A program made the position numbers and the translations under genes. The notes under the pieces are model-generated. The model searched no databases. It saw nothing but the letters and a program-made list of their open reading frames with translations, and was not told the DNA's origin. 64,000 bases of DNA from Sphingomonas sp. Leaf407 (GTDB lineage: Bacteria; Pseudomonadota; Alphaproteobacteria; Sphingomonadales; Sphingomonadaceae), in the NCBI RefSeq assembly GCF_001425385.1, contig NZ_LMQO01000006.1, positions 1 through 64,000 of the forward strand, in the 5' to 3' direction. Shown here piece by piece: positions 42,557-52,292 of the stretch; the first letter of the stretch is position 1, and each line of letters opens with the position of its first letter.

Positions 42557-43263
42557 CCGCGCACCGTCCGCGCCATCGGCTCGGCCGTCACCGGATAGCC
42601 GAGATCGTCCGGGATCGTCAGCCAGTCGCCGTCCGCCCGTCGCTCGACCCATGGCGTGATCGTCCGCACCGGCCAGCGCACGGCATCGGCCAGCACGCCC
42701 GCGACGTCACGCTGTGCGGCGAGCCGTTCGAGCACCCGCCGCGTCGGGAACAACAGGCTCGCCGCCCCCCGGTCCGCCGCCGCCAGTACCGCGCCCGGCC
42801 GAAGCCATGCCGCGCTCCGGTTCTCGGTCCCGTCGACCACCGGTTCGGGGGCGTCGTGGGAACAAGCCGCAACATAGAAATGCGTATCGAACACCCGGCT
42901 CACGCCCCGGTCGGGCAACCACCGCGCATAGTCGATCAACGGCGTCGGATCGACCGGCCCGATCGCGCCGAGCACCTGCCCCTCCGCCAGCGCTGCCCGC
43001 ATCGCCGCGACCTCGCCCGCCACGCCGATCGCGATACCCGCTTCCTCGATCGTCTCGCGGATCGCCGCCAGTCGCGGTGCCAGAGCCTCGTCTCCCATCG
43101 CCAGCGCCAACGCGCGGTCGCCGGGGTCGATCCGCCCGCCGGGAAACACCATCGCCCCGCCGGCGAACGCCATCGCCGCCGCCCGCTCGACCATCAGCAC
43201 CTCCAGTGCGCCCGCCCGGTCGCGAAGCAGGATCAGCGTGGCGGCGGGGATTGCGCCGGTCAC
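42553..43263 (-). CDS. NUDIX hydrolase, long-insert type
   Basis: About 236 residues from a GTG overlapping the protease stop (GTGA). The fold starts AATLILLRDR, with MVFPGGRIDPGD and, after an insert of about 20 residues, AAIRETIEEAGIAIG, the REUxEExGU part of the Nudix box. The insert and the Asp in place of the first Glu are usual for the NUDT19-like group. Members hydrolyse nucleoside diphosphate derivatives such as CoA or sugar nucleotides; the substrate is not known here. It is co-transcribed with the trypsin-like and extensin-like genes. Confidence 0.85.
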   Translation of the reverse strand: MTGAIPAATLILLRDRAGALEVLMVERAAAMAFAGGAMVFPGGRIDPGDRALALAMGDEALAPRLAAIRETIEEAGIAIGVAGEVAAMRAALAEGQVLGAIGPVDPTPLIDYARWLPDRGVSRVFDTHFYVAACSHDAPEPVVDGTENRSAAWLRPGAVLAAADRGAASLLFPTRRVLERLAAQRDVAGVLADAVRWPVRTITPWVERRADGDWLTIPDDLGYPVTAEPMARTVRG

Positions 43264-44510
43264 GGCCGCGGCACGGTCAGCAGCCGCCATCCCTCGGGCA
43301 GATAGTCGATCGGCATATAGTAATAGAAGCCGCACGACCGGTCGCCGCGATAGCTGCTCCCCTTCAACAGCCCGATCGCGGTCGTGCCGATGAAGATCGG
43401 CCCGCCGCTGTCGCCGCCGCGACAACTGGGTCCGGCGACCGCGACCCACATCGGCAGGCACGCGCCGCCGCACAGGTCGCCCGACGGCGCGAAATCGGTC
43501 ATCAGCACCCGCGCGCAGCTATAGCCGCTGCGCTCGCCCCGGTGACAGACGAGGTCGCCGACCCGCGTCGCCGCCCGGCCCCGCTGGTGCTCGACCTGCC
43601 GCACCTGCGTTCGCGCGGTATCGGCGAAGAATACCGCCCGGTCGGCCAGCGGTGACAGATTGACCTGCACGTCCTGAAACCCCCAGCCCCATTGCCCGAC
43701 GAACGGCAACGGAATGCGCGATCCGTCGGTCGCGATATGCTCCAGCGTATCGGGGCAGTGCGCGGCGGTGACGATCGCGGTCCGCTCACCGTCGCTCACC
43801 GCGAAACCGGTGGTGCAGATATAGCGCCGGCCATTGACCGGGTCCGGCCCCATCACCTGCGATCCGCCGGGCACCACCGGCCCGACCAGCGGCGACGGCG
43901 GAGCATCAAGCGCCGCCGTACCGGCGAGCAATCCGTCCGGCCGGTCAGCGGGGGCGAGTCGCACCGGCACGTCGGTCAGCCGCTCGATCCGCTTGCGCAA
44001 TTGCTCGCGGTCGCCTGCCGCATCGGCCCCGCCGATCATTATGACCAGCTCGCCACGCCGCGCATCGATGCCCATTGCGGGGGGCCGTGCCAGCATCGCG
44101 CGGATCGCCGCCTGATGCTCGCGGATCGCCGCCAGCAGTTGGTCGCGGGTGGCCTTCGCCCCGGTGCGAAAGCGCACCACGACGGTCGCCTCCCCCGCCT
44201 GCGCCATCATGTCGGCGACGGGCTTGCGCCCGGTCAGCAGCACGCTGACATCGCCACCGGTATCGAGCGACAGGCCGGCCAGCCGGTCGCGATACGCCCC
44301 CTCGATCCATTCGGTCAGCGCGACGCTCGCCCCCTGCGCGCGCAGTTCGGCGAGCGCGGCTTCGGCCGTGCCGCCTTCGGTCCGCGCCACCTCGGCGGCA
44401 TCCACCGCCAACGCCTCGGCCTCGCGCTGCACCGGCCACACCTGCGCGGCGGCGGGACCAGCCACCGCCAGCGCAAGCAAACTCAGCACGCTCCGGTCAA
44501 TCCAGCCGAC
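43260..44510 (-). CDS. Secreted trypsin-like (S1) serine protease
   Basis: About 416 residues. A signal peptide (VLSLLALAVAGPAAAQ) precedes a 180-residue region with a helical repeat-like pattern. The protease domain follows: CTTGFAVSDGERTAIVTAAHC (catalytic His), a region with the Asp near VQVNLSPLADRAVF, and SCRGGDSGGPIF (catalytic Ser). Six or more cysteines suggest disulfides in the periplasm or outside. A GTG at 44510 overlaps the MFS stop by 14 bp. The N-terminal part may be a pro-region. Confidence 0.8.
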   Translation of the reverse strand, partial: VGWIDRSVLSLLALAVAGPAAAQVWPVQREAEALAVDAAEVARTEGGTAEAALAELRAQGASVALTEWIEGAYRDRLAGLSLDTGGDVSVLLTGRKPVADMMAQAGEATVVVRFRTGAKATRDQLLAAIREHQAAIRAMLARPPAMGIDARRGELVIMIGGADAAGDREQLRKRIERLTDVPVRLAPADRPDGLLAGTAALDAPPSPLVGPVVPGGSQVMGPDPVNGRRYICTTGFAVSDGERTAIVTAAHCPDTLEHIATDGSRIPLPFVGQWGWGFQDVQVNLSPLADRAVFFADTARTQVRQVEHQRGRAATRVGDLVCHRGERSGYSCARVLMTDFAPSGDLCGGACLPMWVAVAGPSCRGGDSGGPIFIGTTAIGLLKGSSYRGDRSCGFYYYMPIDYLPEGWRLLTVPRP

Positions 44511-45837
44511 GCGCCAGTTCCTTGTTGAGCGCCAGCGCCGCCAGCGTACCCACCGCACCCGACAGCAGGTACAGCCCCGATGCGAACAGCCCCAGCTTGC
44601 CCGCCAGCGCAAGTGCCACCAGCGGCGCGAAGCCCGCGCCGAACAGCCAGGCGAGATCGGAGGTCAGCGCCGCGCCGGTGTAGCGCGAATCCTTGGCGAA
44701 GTTCGCCGCGACCGTGCCCGACGACTGGCCGAACGACAGCCCCAGCAGGATGAAGCCGGTAATCATGAACGCGATCTCGCCCGCATCGCCACCGTTCAGC
44801 AGCAGCGGGGCAAGTCCCGAGAACAGCGCGATCGCGACCGCGCCGAAGCCGAGCAGCGTGCGCCGACCGACATGATCGGCCAGCACGCCCGAAATGACGA
44901 TCGCGAAGATGAAGAAGATCGCGCAGGCCGTCTCGATCCACAGGAAACGGGCGATCTCCTGTTCGGTGAACAGGAAGATCCACGACAGCGGGAACACCGT
45001 GACCATGTGGAACAGCGCGAAGCTGGCCAGCGGCACCAGCGCGCCGATCACGATCGTCTTCCATTCGCGGCCGACCGTGGGCAGCACCGGCGATGCCTTC
45101 AGCTCGCGATTCTCGAACAGCGCGGTATATTCGGGCGTCACGACGATGCGCAGCCGCGCGAACAGCGCCACGACGTTCAGCGCAAAGGCGACGAAGAACG
45201 GATAGCGCCAGCCCCAGCTAATGAAATCCTCGGCACTCATATAGGCGGTGAAGAACGCGAACAGCGCGCTCGCCACCATCAGGCCGAGCGGCGCGCCAAG
45301 CTGCGGGATCATCGCATACCAGCCGCGCCGGTCCTGCGGCACATTGAGCGCCAGCAGCGAGGCGAGACCGTCCCATGCGCCGCCGAGCGCAATGCCCTGC
45401 AGGATACGCAGCGCCGCCAGCAGAATCGCCGACCATGCGCCCACCTGTGCGTAGCTGGGAAGGAAGCCCATCGCCACGGTCGAGGTGCCGAGCAGGAACA
45501 GCGCGATCGTCAGCTTGGTGCCGCGCCCGTGCCGCCGGTCGATCGCCATGAACAGCAACGTGCCGATCGGCCGCGCGAAGAACGCCAGCGGAAACAGCGC
45601 GAAGGAATAGAGCGTGCCGGTCAGCCGGTCGACATACGGAAACATCAACTGCGGGAACACGATCACCGATGCGATCGCATAGACGAAGAAGTCGAAGAAT
45701 TCCGAGGTGCGCCCGATGATGACGCCGATGGCGATCTCCTCGGACTGGACGCTGATCTGGTCCTCGCCGTTGCCGGACGTGTTGACCGCCCGGGCATCGG
45801 CCTCGAGGTCGCGGGAATGGACGAAGGCCTCGGCCAT
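44497..45837 (-). CDS. MFS transporter, metabolite:H+ symporter (MHS) type
   Basis: About 446 residues from the ATG at 45837 (GGAG upstream). It has twelve hydrophobic segments. The first loop motif RPIGTLLFMAIDRRHGRGTK is the MHS form of the MFS loop 2-3 signature, and SSGTVAANF and LGLSFGQ lie in the second half. Relatives carry dicarboxylates, shikimate, proline/betaine or aromatic acids by proton symport. The substrate cannot be read from sequence. It is divergent from the cyo operon, with an inverted repeat between. Confidence 0.85.
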   Translation of the reverse strand: MAEAFVHSRDLEADARAVNTSGNGEDQISVQSEEIAIGVIIGRTSEFFDFFVYAIASVIVFPQLMFPYVDRLTGTLYSFALFPLAFFARPIGTLLFMAIDRRHGRGTKLTIALFLLGTSTVAMGFLPSYAQVGAWSAILLAALRILQGIALGGAWDGLASLLALNVPQDRRGWYAMIPQLGAPLGLMVASALFAFFTAYMSAEDFISWGWRYPFFVAFALNVVALFARLRIVVTPEYTALFENRELKASPVLPTVGREWKTIVIGALVPLASFALFHMVTVFPLSWIFLFTEQEIARFLWIETACAIFFIFAIVISGVLADHVGRRTLLGFGAVAIALFSGLAPLLLNGGDAGEIAFMITGFILLGLSFGQSSGTVAANFAKDSRYTGAALTSDLAWLFGAGFAPLVALALAGKLGLFASGLYLLSGAVGTLAALALNKELARRLD

Positions 45838-45918
45838 GGGGACTCCAAGCATGCGGCGCGGCATGCGCGCGGGTGTAGACAGAATATGCGCCCGTTATCG
45901 CAATGCACCAAACACCGG

Positions 45919-45939
45919 GATAGGACAAAATGTCCTATC
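45919..45939. promoter_or_regulatory. Inverted repeat between MFS and cyoA, candidate operator
   Basis: GATAGGACA and TGTCCTATC form a perfect 9-bp inverted repeat with a 3-base spacer AAA. It lies in the 135-bp divergent gap, about 34 bp before cyoA and 82 bp before the MFS gene, a position suited to a dimeric regulator. The site does not match FNR or the published loose RegA consensus. The regulator is unknown. Confidence 0.55.
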
Positions 45940-45972
45940 GCAGTGCAGCATCGGGCAGCATAGGTCGCGCGC

Positions 45973-47133
45973 ATGATCCAGCCCCGCTCGCTTCCGTGGC
46001 ACCGGCCACTGCGTTCGCTCCTGCCGCTCGGGCTCCTGCCCGCGCTCGCCGGCTGCGACATGGTCGTGCTCAATCCCGCCGGCGATGTCGCGCGCCAGCA
46101 GGCCGACGTCCTGATGATCTCGGTCGGCCTGATGCTGCTCATCATCGTTCCGGTGATGGTGCTCACCGTCTGGTTCGCGTGGAAATATCGCGCCGCGAAC
46201 GAGAAGGCGACGTACAAACCCGACTGGGACCATTCGACCGGGCTGGAACTCATCATCTGGTCGGGACCGCTGCTGATCGTCATCGCGCTCGGCGCGCTGA
46301 CGTGGATCAGCACCCATCTGCTCGACCCCTATCGTCCGATCGGACAGATTTCGGCGGGCAAGCCGGTGCCGCAGGGGCAGCAGCCGCTGGAGATCCAGGT
46401 CGTCTCGCTCGACTGGAAATGGCTGTTCATCTATCCCGAGCAGGGGATCGCGACCGTCAACCGGCTGGTGATCCCGGTCGACCGGCAGGTCCGCTTCCGC
46501 CTGTCGTCGTCGTCGGTGATGAACACCTTCTATGTCCCCGCGATGGCCGGCATGATCTACACCATGCCCGGCATGGAGACGAAGCTGCACGCGGTGCTGA
46601 ACCGTCCCGGCACCTTTGAGGGCATGTCGGCGCATTACAGTGGCGCTGGCTTCTCCTACATGAACTTCAAGACGACCAGCACCGACCAGGCGGGCTTCGA
46701 CCGCTTCGTCGCGGGTGTGAAGGCGATGCCCAACCGGCTCGACACGCAGCGCTATCTGGTGCTGGAGCGGCCGAGCGAGAAGGTCGCGCCGATGGGCTTC
46801 GGCGGCGTCGAGCAGGGCCTGTTCACCCGCATCGTCCAGATGTGCGTGAAGCCCGGCACGCCGTGCATGACCGAGAGCATGCACCACGGCGGCCCCGACG
46901 GCGCGCTGGGCGGACCGACCAACAACCGCCTGCCGCCGCAGGGCGAGGATACCAAGGGCGCGCTCGAAAAGGCCCCGTCCGACTATGGCGTCAGCCCGCA
47001 CAGCAGCGGCGACGCCCCCGAAGGGTCGAAGGCCGCGCCCGGCAGCAACCAGCCGGGCAGCGCCAAGAACCGTAACATGACCCGCATCGCACCGAGCGCG
47101 ATGCCGGGCCGCCCCGCTTCGGCGCAAGGCTGA
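45973..47133 (+). CDS. cyoA: Cytochrome bo3 ubiquinol oxidase subunit II
   Basis: The protein has 386 residues. A lipoprotein signal ends LLPALAGC. Two membrane segments ([20 protein letters not shown] and [20 protein letters not shown]) are followed by the cupredoxin domain ([20 protein letters not shown], then [12 protein letters not shown]). The CuA ligands of cytochrome c oxidases are absent, so electrons come from ubiquinol. The C-terminal tail beyond residue 320 is longer than in E. coli and disordered. It is the first gene of cyoABCD. Confidence 0.95.
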   Translation: MIQPRSLPWHRPLRSLLPLGLLPALAGCDMVVLNPAGDVARQQADVLMISVGLMLLIIVPVMVLTVWFAWKYRAANEKATYKPDWDHSTGLELIIWSGPLLIVIALGALTWISTHLLDPYRPIGQISAGKPVPQGQQPLEIQVVSLDWKWLFIYPEQGIATVNRLVIPVDRQVRFRLSSSSVMNTFYVPAMAGMIYTMPGMETKLHAVLNRPGTFEGMSAHYSGAGFSYMNFKTTSTDQAGFDRFVAGVKAMPNRLDTQRYLVLERPSEKVAPMGFGGVEQGLFTRIVQMCVKPGTPCMTESMHHGGPDGALGGPTNNRLPPQGEDTKGALEKAPSDYGVSPHSSGDAPEGSKAAPGSNQPGSAKNRNMTRIAPSAMPGRPASAQG

Positions 47134-47141
47134 GACACATC

Positions 47142-49142
47142 ATGTCCGATACCCTTACCAAGCTGATCTTCGGTCGTCTCACGATCGAAAGCTTCCCGAT
47201 CCACGAACCGATCATCGTCATGACCTTCGCGGCGGTCGCCATCGGCGGCGCGGCGGTGCTGGCGGCGCTGACGTACTTCAAACTGTGGGGCTATCTCTGG
47301 AAGGAGTGGTTCACCACGGTCGATCACAAGCGCATCGGGATCATGTATATGATCCTCGGCATCGTCATGCTGCTGCGCGGCTTTGCCGACGCGATCATGA
47401 TGCGCGCCCAGCAATCGATCGCCTTCGGCCAGAACGAAGGCTTTCTGAACGCGCACCATTATGACCAGGTGTTCACCGCCCACGGCGTCATCATGATCTT
47501 CTTCGTGGCGATGCCGCTGGTCACGGGGCTGATGAACTACATCGTGCCGCTCCAGATCGGCGCGCGCGACGTGTCGTTCCCGTTCCTGAACAATTTCAGC
47601 TTCTGGATGACCGCGTCGGGCGTGGTGATCGTGATGGCCAGCCTGTTCGTCGGCGAATTCGCCCGCACCGGCTGGCTGGCGTTCGCGCCGCTGTCGGGGC
47701 TGGACTACTCGCCCGACGTCGGGGTCGACTATTATATCTGGGCATTGCAGTTGGCCGGCGTCGGCACATTGCTGTCCGGCGTCAACCTGATCGCGACCAT
47801 CGTCAAGATGCGCGCGCCGGGCATGGGCCTGATGAAGATGCCGATCTTCACCTGGTCGGCGCTCGTCACCAACATCCTGATCGTCGCCGCCTTCCCGGTG
47901 CTCACCGCCGTGCTCGCGATGCTGTCGCTCGATCGCTATGTCGGCACCAACTTCTTCACCAACACGTTGGGCGGCAACCCGATGATGTACGTGAACATGA
48001 TCTGGATCTGGGGCCATCCGGAAGTCTACATCCTGATCCTGCCGGCGTTCGGCGTGTTCTCGGAAATCGTGTCGACCTTCTCGGGCAAGCGGCTGTTCGG
48101 CTATACGTCGATGGTCTACGCGCTGCTGGTCATCACCATCCTGTCGTACCTCGTGTGGCTACACCACTTCTTCACCATGGGGTCGGGGGCGAGTGTCAAC
48201 TCGTTCTTCGGCATCACCACGATGATCATCTCGATCCCGACGGGCGCGAAGATCTTCAACTGGCTGTTCACCATGTATCGTGGCCGCATCCGCTACGAAC
48301 TGCCGATGCTGTGGGCGATCGCGTTCATGCTGACCTTCACGGTCGGCGGCATGACCGGCGTGCTGCTCGCGGTGCCGCCCGCCGACTTCGTGCTGCACAA
48401 CTCGCTGTTCCTGATCGCCCACTTCCACAACGTCATCATCGGCGGCGTGGTGTTCGGAATGTTCGCCGGCATCAACTACTGGTTCCCCAAGGCGTTCGGC
48501 TTCAAGCTGGACAAGAAATGGGGCCTCATCAGCTTCTGGTGCTGGTTCGTCGGTTTCTGGGTCGCGTTCACCCCGCTGTATGTGCTGGGGCTGATGGGCA
48601 TCACCCGGCGTCTGCGCCACTTCGACGATCCGTCGCTCCAGATCTGGTTCATCATAGCCGCGATCGGTGCCGCGATCATCGCAGTCGGCATCGCCGCCTT
48701 CCTGGTGCAGATCGCGGTCAGCATCATGAACCGCGACAAGCTCCGGGATTTCACCGGCGATCCATGGGGCGGGCGCAGCCTCGAATGGGCCACCTCGTCG
48801 CCGCCGCCCGACTATAACTTCGCGTTCACGCCGGTCGTCCACGATCTCGACGCGTGGTACGACATGAAGAGCCACAAATACGCCCGGCCGGTGGACGGCT
48901 TCACCGCCATCCACATGCCGAGCAACACCTGGGCGGGGATCGTGCTGGCGGGCCTGTCGACCGTGTTCGGTCTGGCGATGGTCTGGTACATCTGGTGGCT
49001 GGCGGCGCTGGCGTTCGTCGCCGTGATCGGCACCGCGATCGTTCACACCTTCAACTACAAGCGCGACTTCCACATTCCGGTGGAGGAAGTCATCGAGACC
49101 GAGGCACGGCGCACCGCCGACCTCCAGGCCGCGGGGGCGTAA
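47142..49142 (+). CDS. cyoB: Cytochrome bo3 ubiquinol oxidase subunit I
   Basis: The protein has 666 residues with about fifteen membrane helices. [17 protein letters not shown] gives the CuB His and the cross-linked Tyr of the D/K-pathway centre, [12 protein letters not shown] gives two more CuB His, and [17 protein letters not shown] gives the haem ligands. It reduces oxygen to water while pumping protons. It lies 8 bp after cyoA. Length and motifs match the family. Confidence 0.97.
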   Translation: MSDTLTKLIFGRLTIESFPIHEPIIVMTFAAVAIGGAAVLAALTYFKLWGYLWKEWFTTVDHKRIGIMYMILGIVMLLRGFADAIMMRAQQSIAFGQNEGFLNAHHYDQVFTAHGVIMIFFVAMPLVTGLMNYIVPLQIGARDVSFPFLNNFSFWMTASGVVIVMASLFVGEFARTGWLAFAPLSGLDYSPDVGVDYYIWALQLAGVGTLLSGVNLIATIVKMRAPGMGLMKMPIFTWSALVTNILIVAAFPVLTAVLAMLSLDRYVGTNFFTNTLGGNPMMYVNMIWIWGHPEVYILILPAFGVFSEIVSTFSGKRLFGYTSMVYALLVITILSYLVWLHHFFTMGSGASVNSFFGITTMIISIPTGAKIFNWLFTMYRGRIRYELPMLWAIAFMLTFTVGGMTGVLLAVPPADFVLHNSLFLIAHFHNVIIGGVVFGMFAGINYWFPKAFGFKLDKKWGLISFWCWFVGFWVAFTPLYVLGLMGITRRLRHFDDPSLQIWFIIAAIGAAIIAVGIAAFLVQIAVSIMNRDKLRDFTGDPWGGRSLEWATSSPPPDYNFAFTPVVHDLDAWYDMKSHKYARPVDGFTAIHMPSNTWAGIVLAGLSTVFGLAMVWYIWWLAALAFVAVIGTAIVHTFNYKRDFHIPVEEVIETEARRTADLQAAGA

Positions 49143-49147
49143 AGACC

Positions 49148-49777
49148 ATGGGTTCGTCGGTACAAATCCCCGCAGGCGCGTCGGAGCGCGCCTATCATCT
49201 GGCGGAGGAGCATGAGCATGAAGCCGGGTCGAGCACGATGCTCGGCTTCTGGCTCTACCTGATGAGCGACTGTCTCATCTTCGCCATGCTCTTCGCCTCC
49301 TATGGCGTCTATTCGGGCAGCACCGCCGGCGGCCCGGACGCCAAGGAGCTGTTCGACCTGCCGCTGGTCGCGCTCAACACCGCGATGCTGCTGTTCTCGT
49401 CGATCACCTACGGCTTCGCGATGATTTCCGCCGAAGAGGGCAAGAAGGCGGCGACGCTGCGCTGGCTGGCGATCACCGGCGTGTTCGGTGCCTGCTTCCT
49501 CGGCATCGAGCTGTACGAATTCAGCCACCTGATCCACGAAGGCGCAGGACCGCAGCGCAGCGCGTTCCTCTCGGCGTTCTTTACGCTGGTCGGCACCCAT
49601 GGGCTGCACGTCACCTTCGGCATCGTCTGGCTGACGACGCTGATGGTGCAGGTCGCCAAGCACGGCCTGGGCGCGGCCAACATGCGCCGGCTGATGTGCC
49701 TGTCGCTGTTCTGGCACTTCCTTGACGTCATCTGGATCGGCGTCTTCACCTTCGTCTATCTGCTGGGAGTCCTTTGA
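49148..49777 (+). CDS. cyoC: Cytochrome bo3 ubiquinol oxidase subunit III
   Basis: The protein has 209 residues and five membrane helices. HEAGSSTMLGFWLYLMSDCL near the N-terminus, FLGIELYEFSHLIHEG and GTHGLHVTFGIVWL are typical of subunit III. It stabilises subunit I. The gene starts 5 bp after cyoB, and its TGA shares one base with the cyoD ATG. Confidence 0.95.
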   Translation: MGSSVQIPAGASERAYHLAEEHEHEAGSSTMLGFWLYLMSDCLIFAMLFASYGVYSGSTAGGPDAKELFDLPLVALNTAMLLFSSITYGFAMISAEEGKKAATLRWLAITGVFGACFLGIELYEFSHLIHEGAGPQRSAFLSAFFTLVGTHGLHVTFGIVWLTTLMVQVAKHGLGAANMRRLMCLSLFWHFLDVIWIGVFTFVYLLGVL

Positions 49778-50172
49778 TGGCCGGCCACGCCCACCACGAC
49801 GCGCATAGCCACGATCATGGCCACGGCGGCCACGGCGACGCCCCCGCCCATGGCTCGCGCCGCGAATATGTCATCGGCTTCCTGCTCTCGGTCGTGCTGA
49901 CCGCGATCCCCTTCGGTCTGGTCATGACCGGCGTCATCGCCGATCCGCGCCTGACCGCCGGGCTGGTGATGGTCTGCGCGGTGGTGCAGATCGTCGTCCA
50001 CATGATCTACTTCCTGCACATGAACACCAAGTCGGAGAACGGCTGGACGCTCATGGCGCTGATCTTCACGGTCGTGCTGGTCGGCATCACCATCGCCGGG
50101 TCGCTGTGGGTGATGTATCACATGAACGTCAACATGATGCCGCAGATGGGCGGAGACATGAGCTCGATGTGA
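49777..50172 (+). CDS. cyoD: Cytochrome bo3 ubiquinol oxidase subunit IV
   Basis: The protein has 131 residues. A His-rich N-terminus (HAHHDAHSHDHGHGGHGDA) precedes three membrane helices, with QIVVHMIYFLHMNTKSENGW as the family hallmark. It is an assembly and stability subunit. The His-rich start is longer than usual and may bind metal. It is coupled to cyoC and SURF1 by overlaps. Confidence 0.93.
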   Translation: MAGHAHHDAHSHDHGHGGHGDAPAHGSRREYVIGFLLSVVLTAIPFGLVMTGVIADPRLTAGLVMVCAVVQIVVHMIYFLHMNTKSENGWTLMALIFTVVLVGITIAGSLWVMYHMNVNMMPQMGGDMSSM

Positions 50173-50837
50173 CCCTGCGCCGCGCGCTGCCGGTCGGGCT
50201 GATCGCCCTCGTCATCGCCGGCCTGATCGGGCTGGGCCTGTGGCAGTTGCAGCGCCGGACCTGGAAGCTCGACCTGATCGCGCGGACCGAAGCGATGCTG
50301 AAAGCACCGCCGGTCCCCGCCCCGCCGCCCGGAACCCCGGTCGGCGGACAAGACGAATACCGCCCGGTGGTCGCCACCGGGCGGTATCGCCCCGCCAGCG
50401 ACACCTATGTTCAGGCCGTGACCGTGCTCGGCGGCGGCTTCTGGGTGCTGACTCCGCTCGACACCGGACGCTTCACCCTGCTGGTCAATCGCGGCTTCGT
50501 GCCCCCTGCCCAGCGCGGCAAGGTGCCGCCGCCGACCACCCCCGTCACCGTGAGCGGCCTGCTGCGCCTGACCGAGCCGGGCGGCGCGTTCCTGCGCTCG
50601 AACGATCCCGCCGCCGACCGCTGGTATTCGCGTGACGTGGGCGCGATCGCGGCGAAGCGCGGGGTCGCGCCGGTCGCCCCCTATTTCATCGACGCGGGCG
50701 CCAGCACCGGCTGGCCGCGCGGTGGCCTGACCGTCGTCACCTTCCGCAACAACCACCTCGTCTATGCGCTGACGTGGTTCGGTTTGGCGGCGCTGCTGGG
50801 CGGCATGACATGGTGGGCGACCCGGCGGCGAGGCTAA
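50169..50837 (+). CDS. SURF1 family oxidase-assembly protein
   Basis: About 222 residues from a GTG overlapping the cyoD stop (GTGA). It has the SURF1 layout: an N-terminal helix (LIALVIAGLIGLGLWQLQRR), the soluble domain with EYRPVVATGRY, LLVNRGFVP and FRNNHLVYALTWFGLA, and a C-terminal helix. It helps insert haem a or o into terminal oxidases. Its place right after cyoD suggests it serves the bo3 oxidase. No haem O synthase (cyoE) gene lies in the window. Confidence 0.88.
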   Translation: MTLRRALPVGLIALVIAGLIGLGLWQLQRRTWKLDLIARTEAMLKAPPVPAPPPGTPVGGQDEYRPVVATGRYRPASDTYVQAVTVLGGGFWVLTPLDTGRFTLLVNRGFVPPAQRGKVPPPTTPVTVSGLLRLTEPGGAFLRSNDPAADRWYSRDVGAIAAKRGVAPVAPYFIDAGASTGWPRGGLTVVTFRNNHLVYALTWFGLAALLGGMTWWATRRRG

Positions 50838-50841
50838 CCTT

Positions 50842-50945
50842 CTCCCTGGAAGGGAAGGGTCGGGGGTGGGTTGGGTTGCGAGGGAACGTAGGCGCTCTAC
50901 AAGCAGCCTACCCACCCCCAGCCCCTCCCTTGTCAGGGAGGGGAG
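50842..50945. repeat. Inverted repeat (REP family B, second copy)
   Basis: TCTCCCTGGAAGGGAAGGGT, then CGGGGGTGGGTTGGG, is mirrored by CCTACCCACCCCCAGCCCCT and CCCTTGTCAGGGAGGGGA. It is similar to the copy at 41697-41812, with a different middle. It separates the SURF1 gene from regB and may end the cyo transcript. Confidence 0.75.
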
Positions 50946-50990
50946 CCAGCACCGCTACCGCCCACGCCCCCGCCCCCCTACATACCGCCC

Positions 50991-52292
50991 ATGCAGCCCG
51001 CCCGCCCGCTCCTGCCGCCGCGCTTCCTGCCGCCCGCCGACGGCGTCGGGCGCAACATGCTGTTGCTGGTGCAGTTGCGCTGGCTCGCGGTCGGCGGACA
51101 GCTCGCCACGATCCTCGTCGTCGACGGGCTGCTCGGCATCCGCCTGCCGCTGCTCCCGATGGCCGGGGTGCTGGCAGGCCTCGTGCTGCTCAACCTGCTG
51201 ACCCTCGCCCGCCGCTCGCGCTGGAGCGACACCAACCTGCCGATCTTCGCCGCGCTGGTGCTCGATGTCGCCTCGCTGACCGCGCAACTCTATCTCTCGG
51301 GCGGGGCGCGCAATCCGTTCGTCTCGCTCTATCTGTTGCAGGTCGTGATCGGCGCGATCCTGCTGCCACAATGGTGGAACTGGGCATTGGTCGCGATCAC
51401 CAGCGCCGCCTTCGCGCTGCTCGCGGTCGTCTATCGCCCGCTTAGCCTCCCGCCAGGCTATGCCAGTGACCTGTCCGATGCGTACCTGATCGGCAACTGG
51501 ATCAACTTCGTGCTGGCCGCGACGCTGCTCGTCGCCTTCGTCACCCGCATCGCCGCCAACCTGCGCGACCGCGACGCCAAGGTCGCCCAGCTCCACAACC
51601 GCGCGGTCGAGGAGGAACATATCGTCCGCATGGGCCTCCTCGCCAGCGGTGCCGCGCATGAACTGGGCACGCCGCTCTCGTCGATCTCGGTGCTGCTCGG
51701 CGACTGGAAGACCGAACCCGCGATCCGCCGATCCCCCCGCCTCGCCGCCGAGGTCGACGACATGCGCGGCGAGATCGCGCGCTGCAAGGACATCGTCTCG
51801 GGCATCCTGTTCGCCGCCGGCGAAGTCACCGGCGAAGCCCCGACCCGCACGACGCTGCGCACCTTCCTCACCGCCACGCTCGACCGCTGGCGCGGCAGCG
51901 ATCCGGCGCGCGCAACCTTCGAGGACCGGCTCGGCCCCGACGTGCCGATCGTCGCCGACCGCGCGCTGGCGCAGGCGATTACCAACCTGCTCGACAATGC
52001 GGTAGAGGCCGGCGGCCGCGCCATCGCGCTGGTCGCGCTGCGCGACGGGGCGATGCTGCGCCTGTCTGTCCGCGACGACGGCCCCGGCTTCGCCGCCGCC
52101 ATCCTCGCTGCGCTGGGCAAGCCGTACAATACCAGCAAGGACCGGCAGGGTGCCGGGCTCGGCCTCTATCTCGCCACCAACGTGCTGCGTCCGCTGGGCG
52201 GCACGATCGAGGCGGTGAACCGCGAGAGCGGCGGCGCCGAAACCACCCTCGTCCTGCCGATCGAATCACTCGCGCTGGAGAAACCGCGATGA
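50991..52292 (+). CDS. regB: Redox-sensing histidine kinase RegB/PrrB/ActS
   Basis: The protein has 433 residues. Six N-terminal membrane helices precede a DHp domain with MGLLASGAAHELGTPLSSIS, the exact RegB-type H-box, and an ATPase domain (NLLDNAVEAGG, DDGPGF, GAGLGLYLA). RGEIARCKDIV carries the conserved redox-active Cys known to switch RegB activity. RegB also senses ubiquinone, so its place after the ubiquinol-oxidase operon is fitting. Its stop overlaps the regA start (ATGA). The phosphate goes to RegA. Confidence 0.92.
   Translation: MQPARPLLPPRFLPPADGVGRNMLLLVQLRWLAVGGQLATILVVDGLLGIRLPLLPMAGVLAGLVLLNLLTLARRSRWSDTNLPIFAALVLDVASLTAQLYLSGGARNPFVSLYLLQVVIGAILLPQWWNWALVAITSAAFALLAVVYRPLSLPPGYASDLSDAYLIGNWINFVLAATLLVAFVTRIAANLRDRDAKVAQLHNRAVEEEHIVRMGLLASGAAHELGTPLSSISVLLGDWKTEPAIRRSPRLAAEVDDMRGEIARCKDIVSGILFAAGEVTGEAPTRTTLRTFLTATLDRWRGSDPARATFEDRLGPDVPIVADRALAQAITNLLDNAVEAGGRAIALVALRDGAMLRLSVRDDGPGFAAAILAALGKPYNTSKDRQGAGLGLYLATNVLRPLGGTIEAVNRESGGAETTLVLPIESLALEKPR

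Noticed and set aside
45973..49777. aa3-type cytochrome c oxidase
   Set aside because: Subunit II lacks the CuA ligands and subunit IV is of CyoD type, so this is a quinol oxidase.
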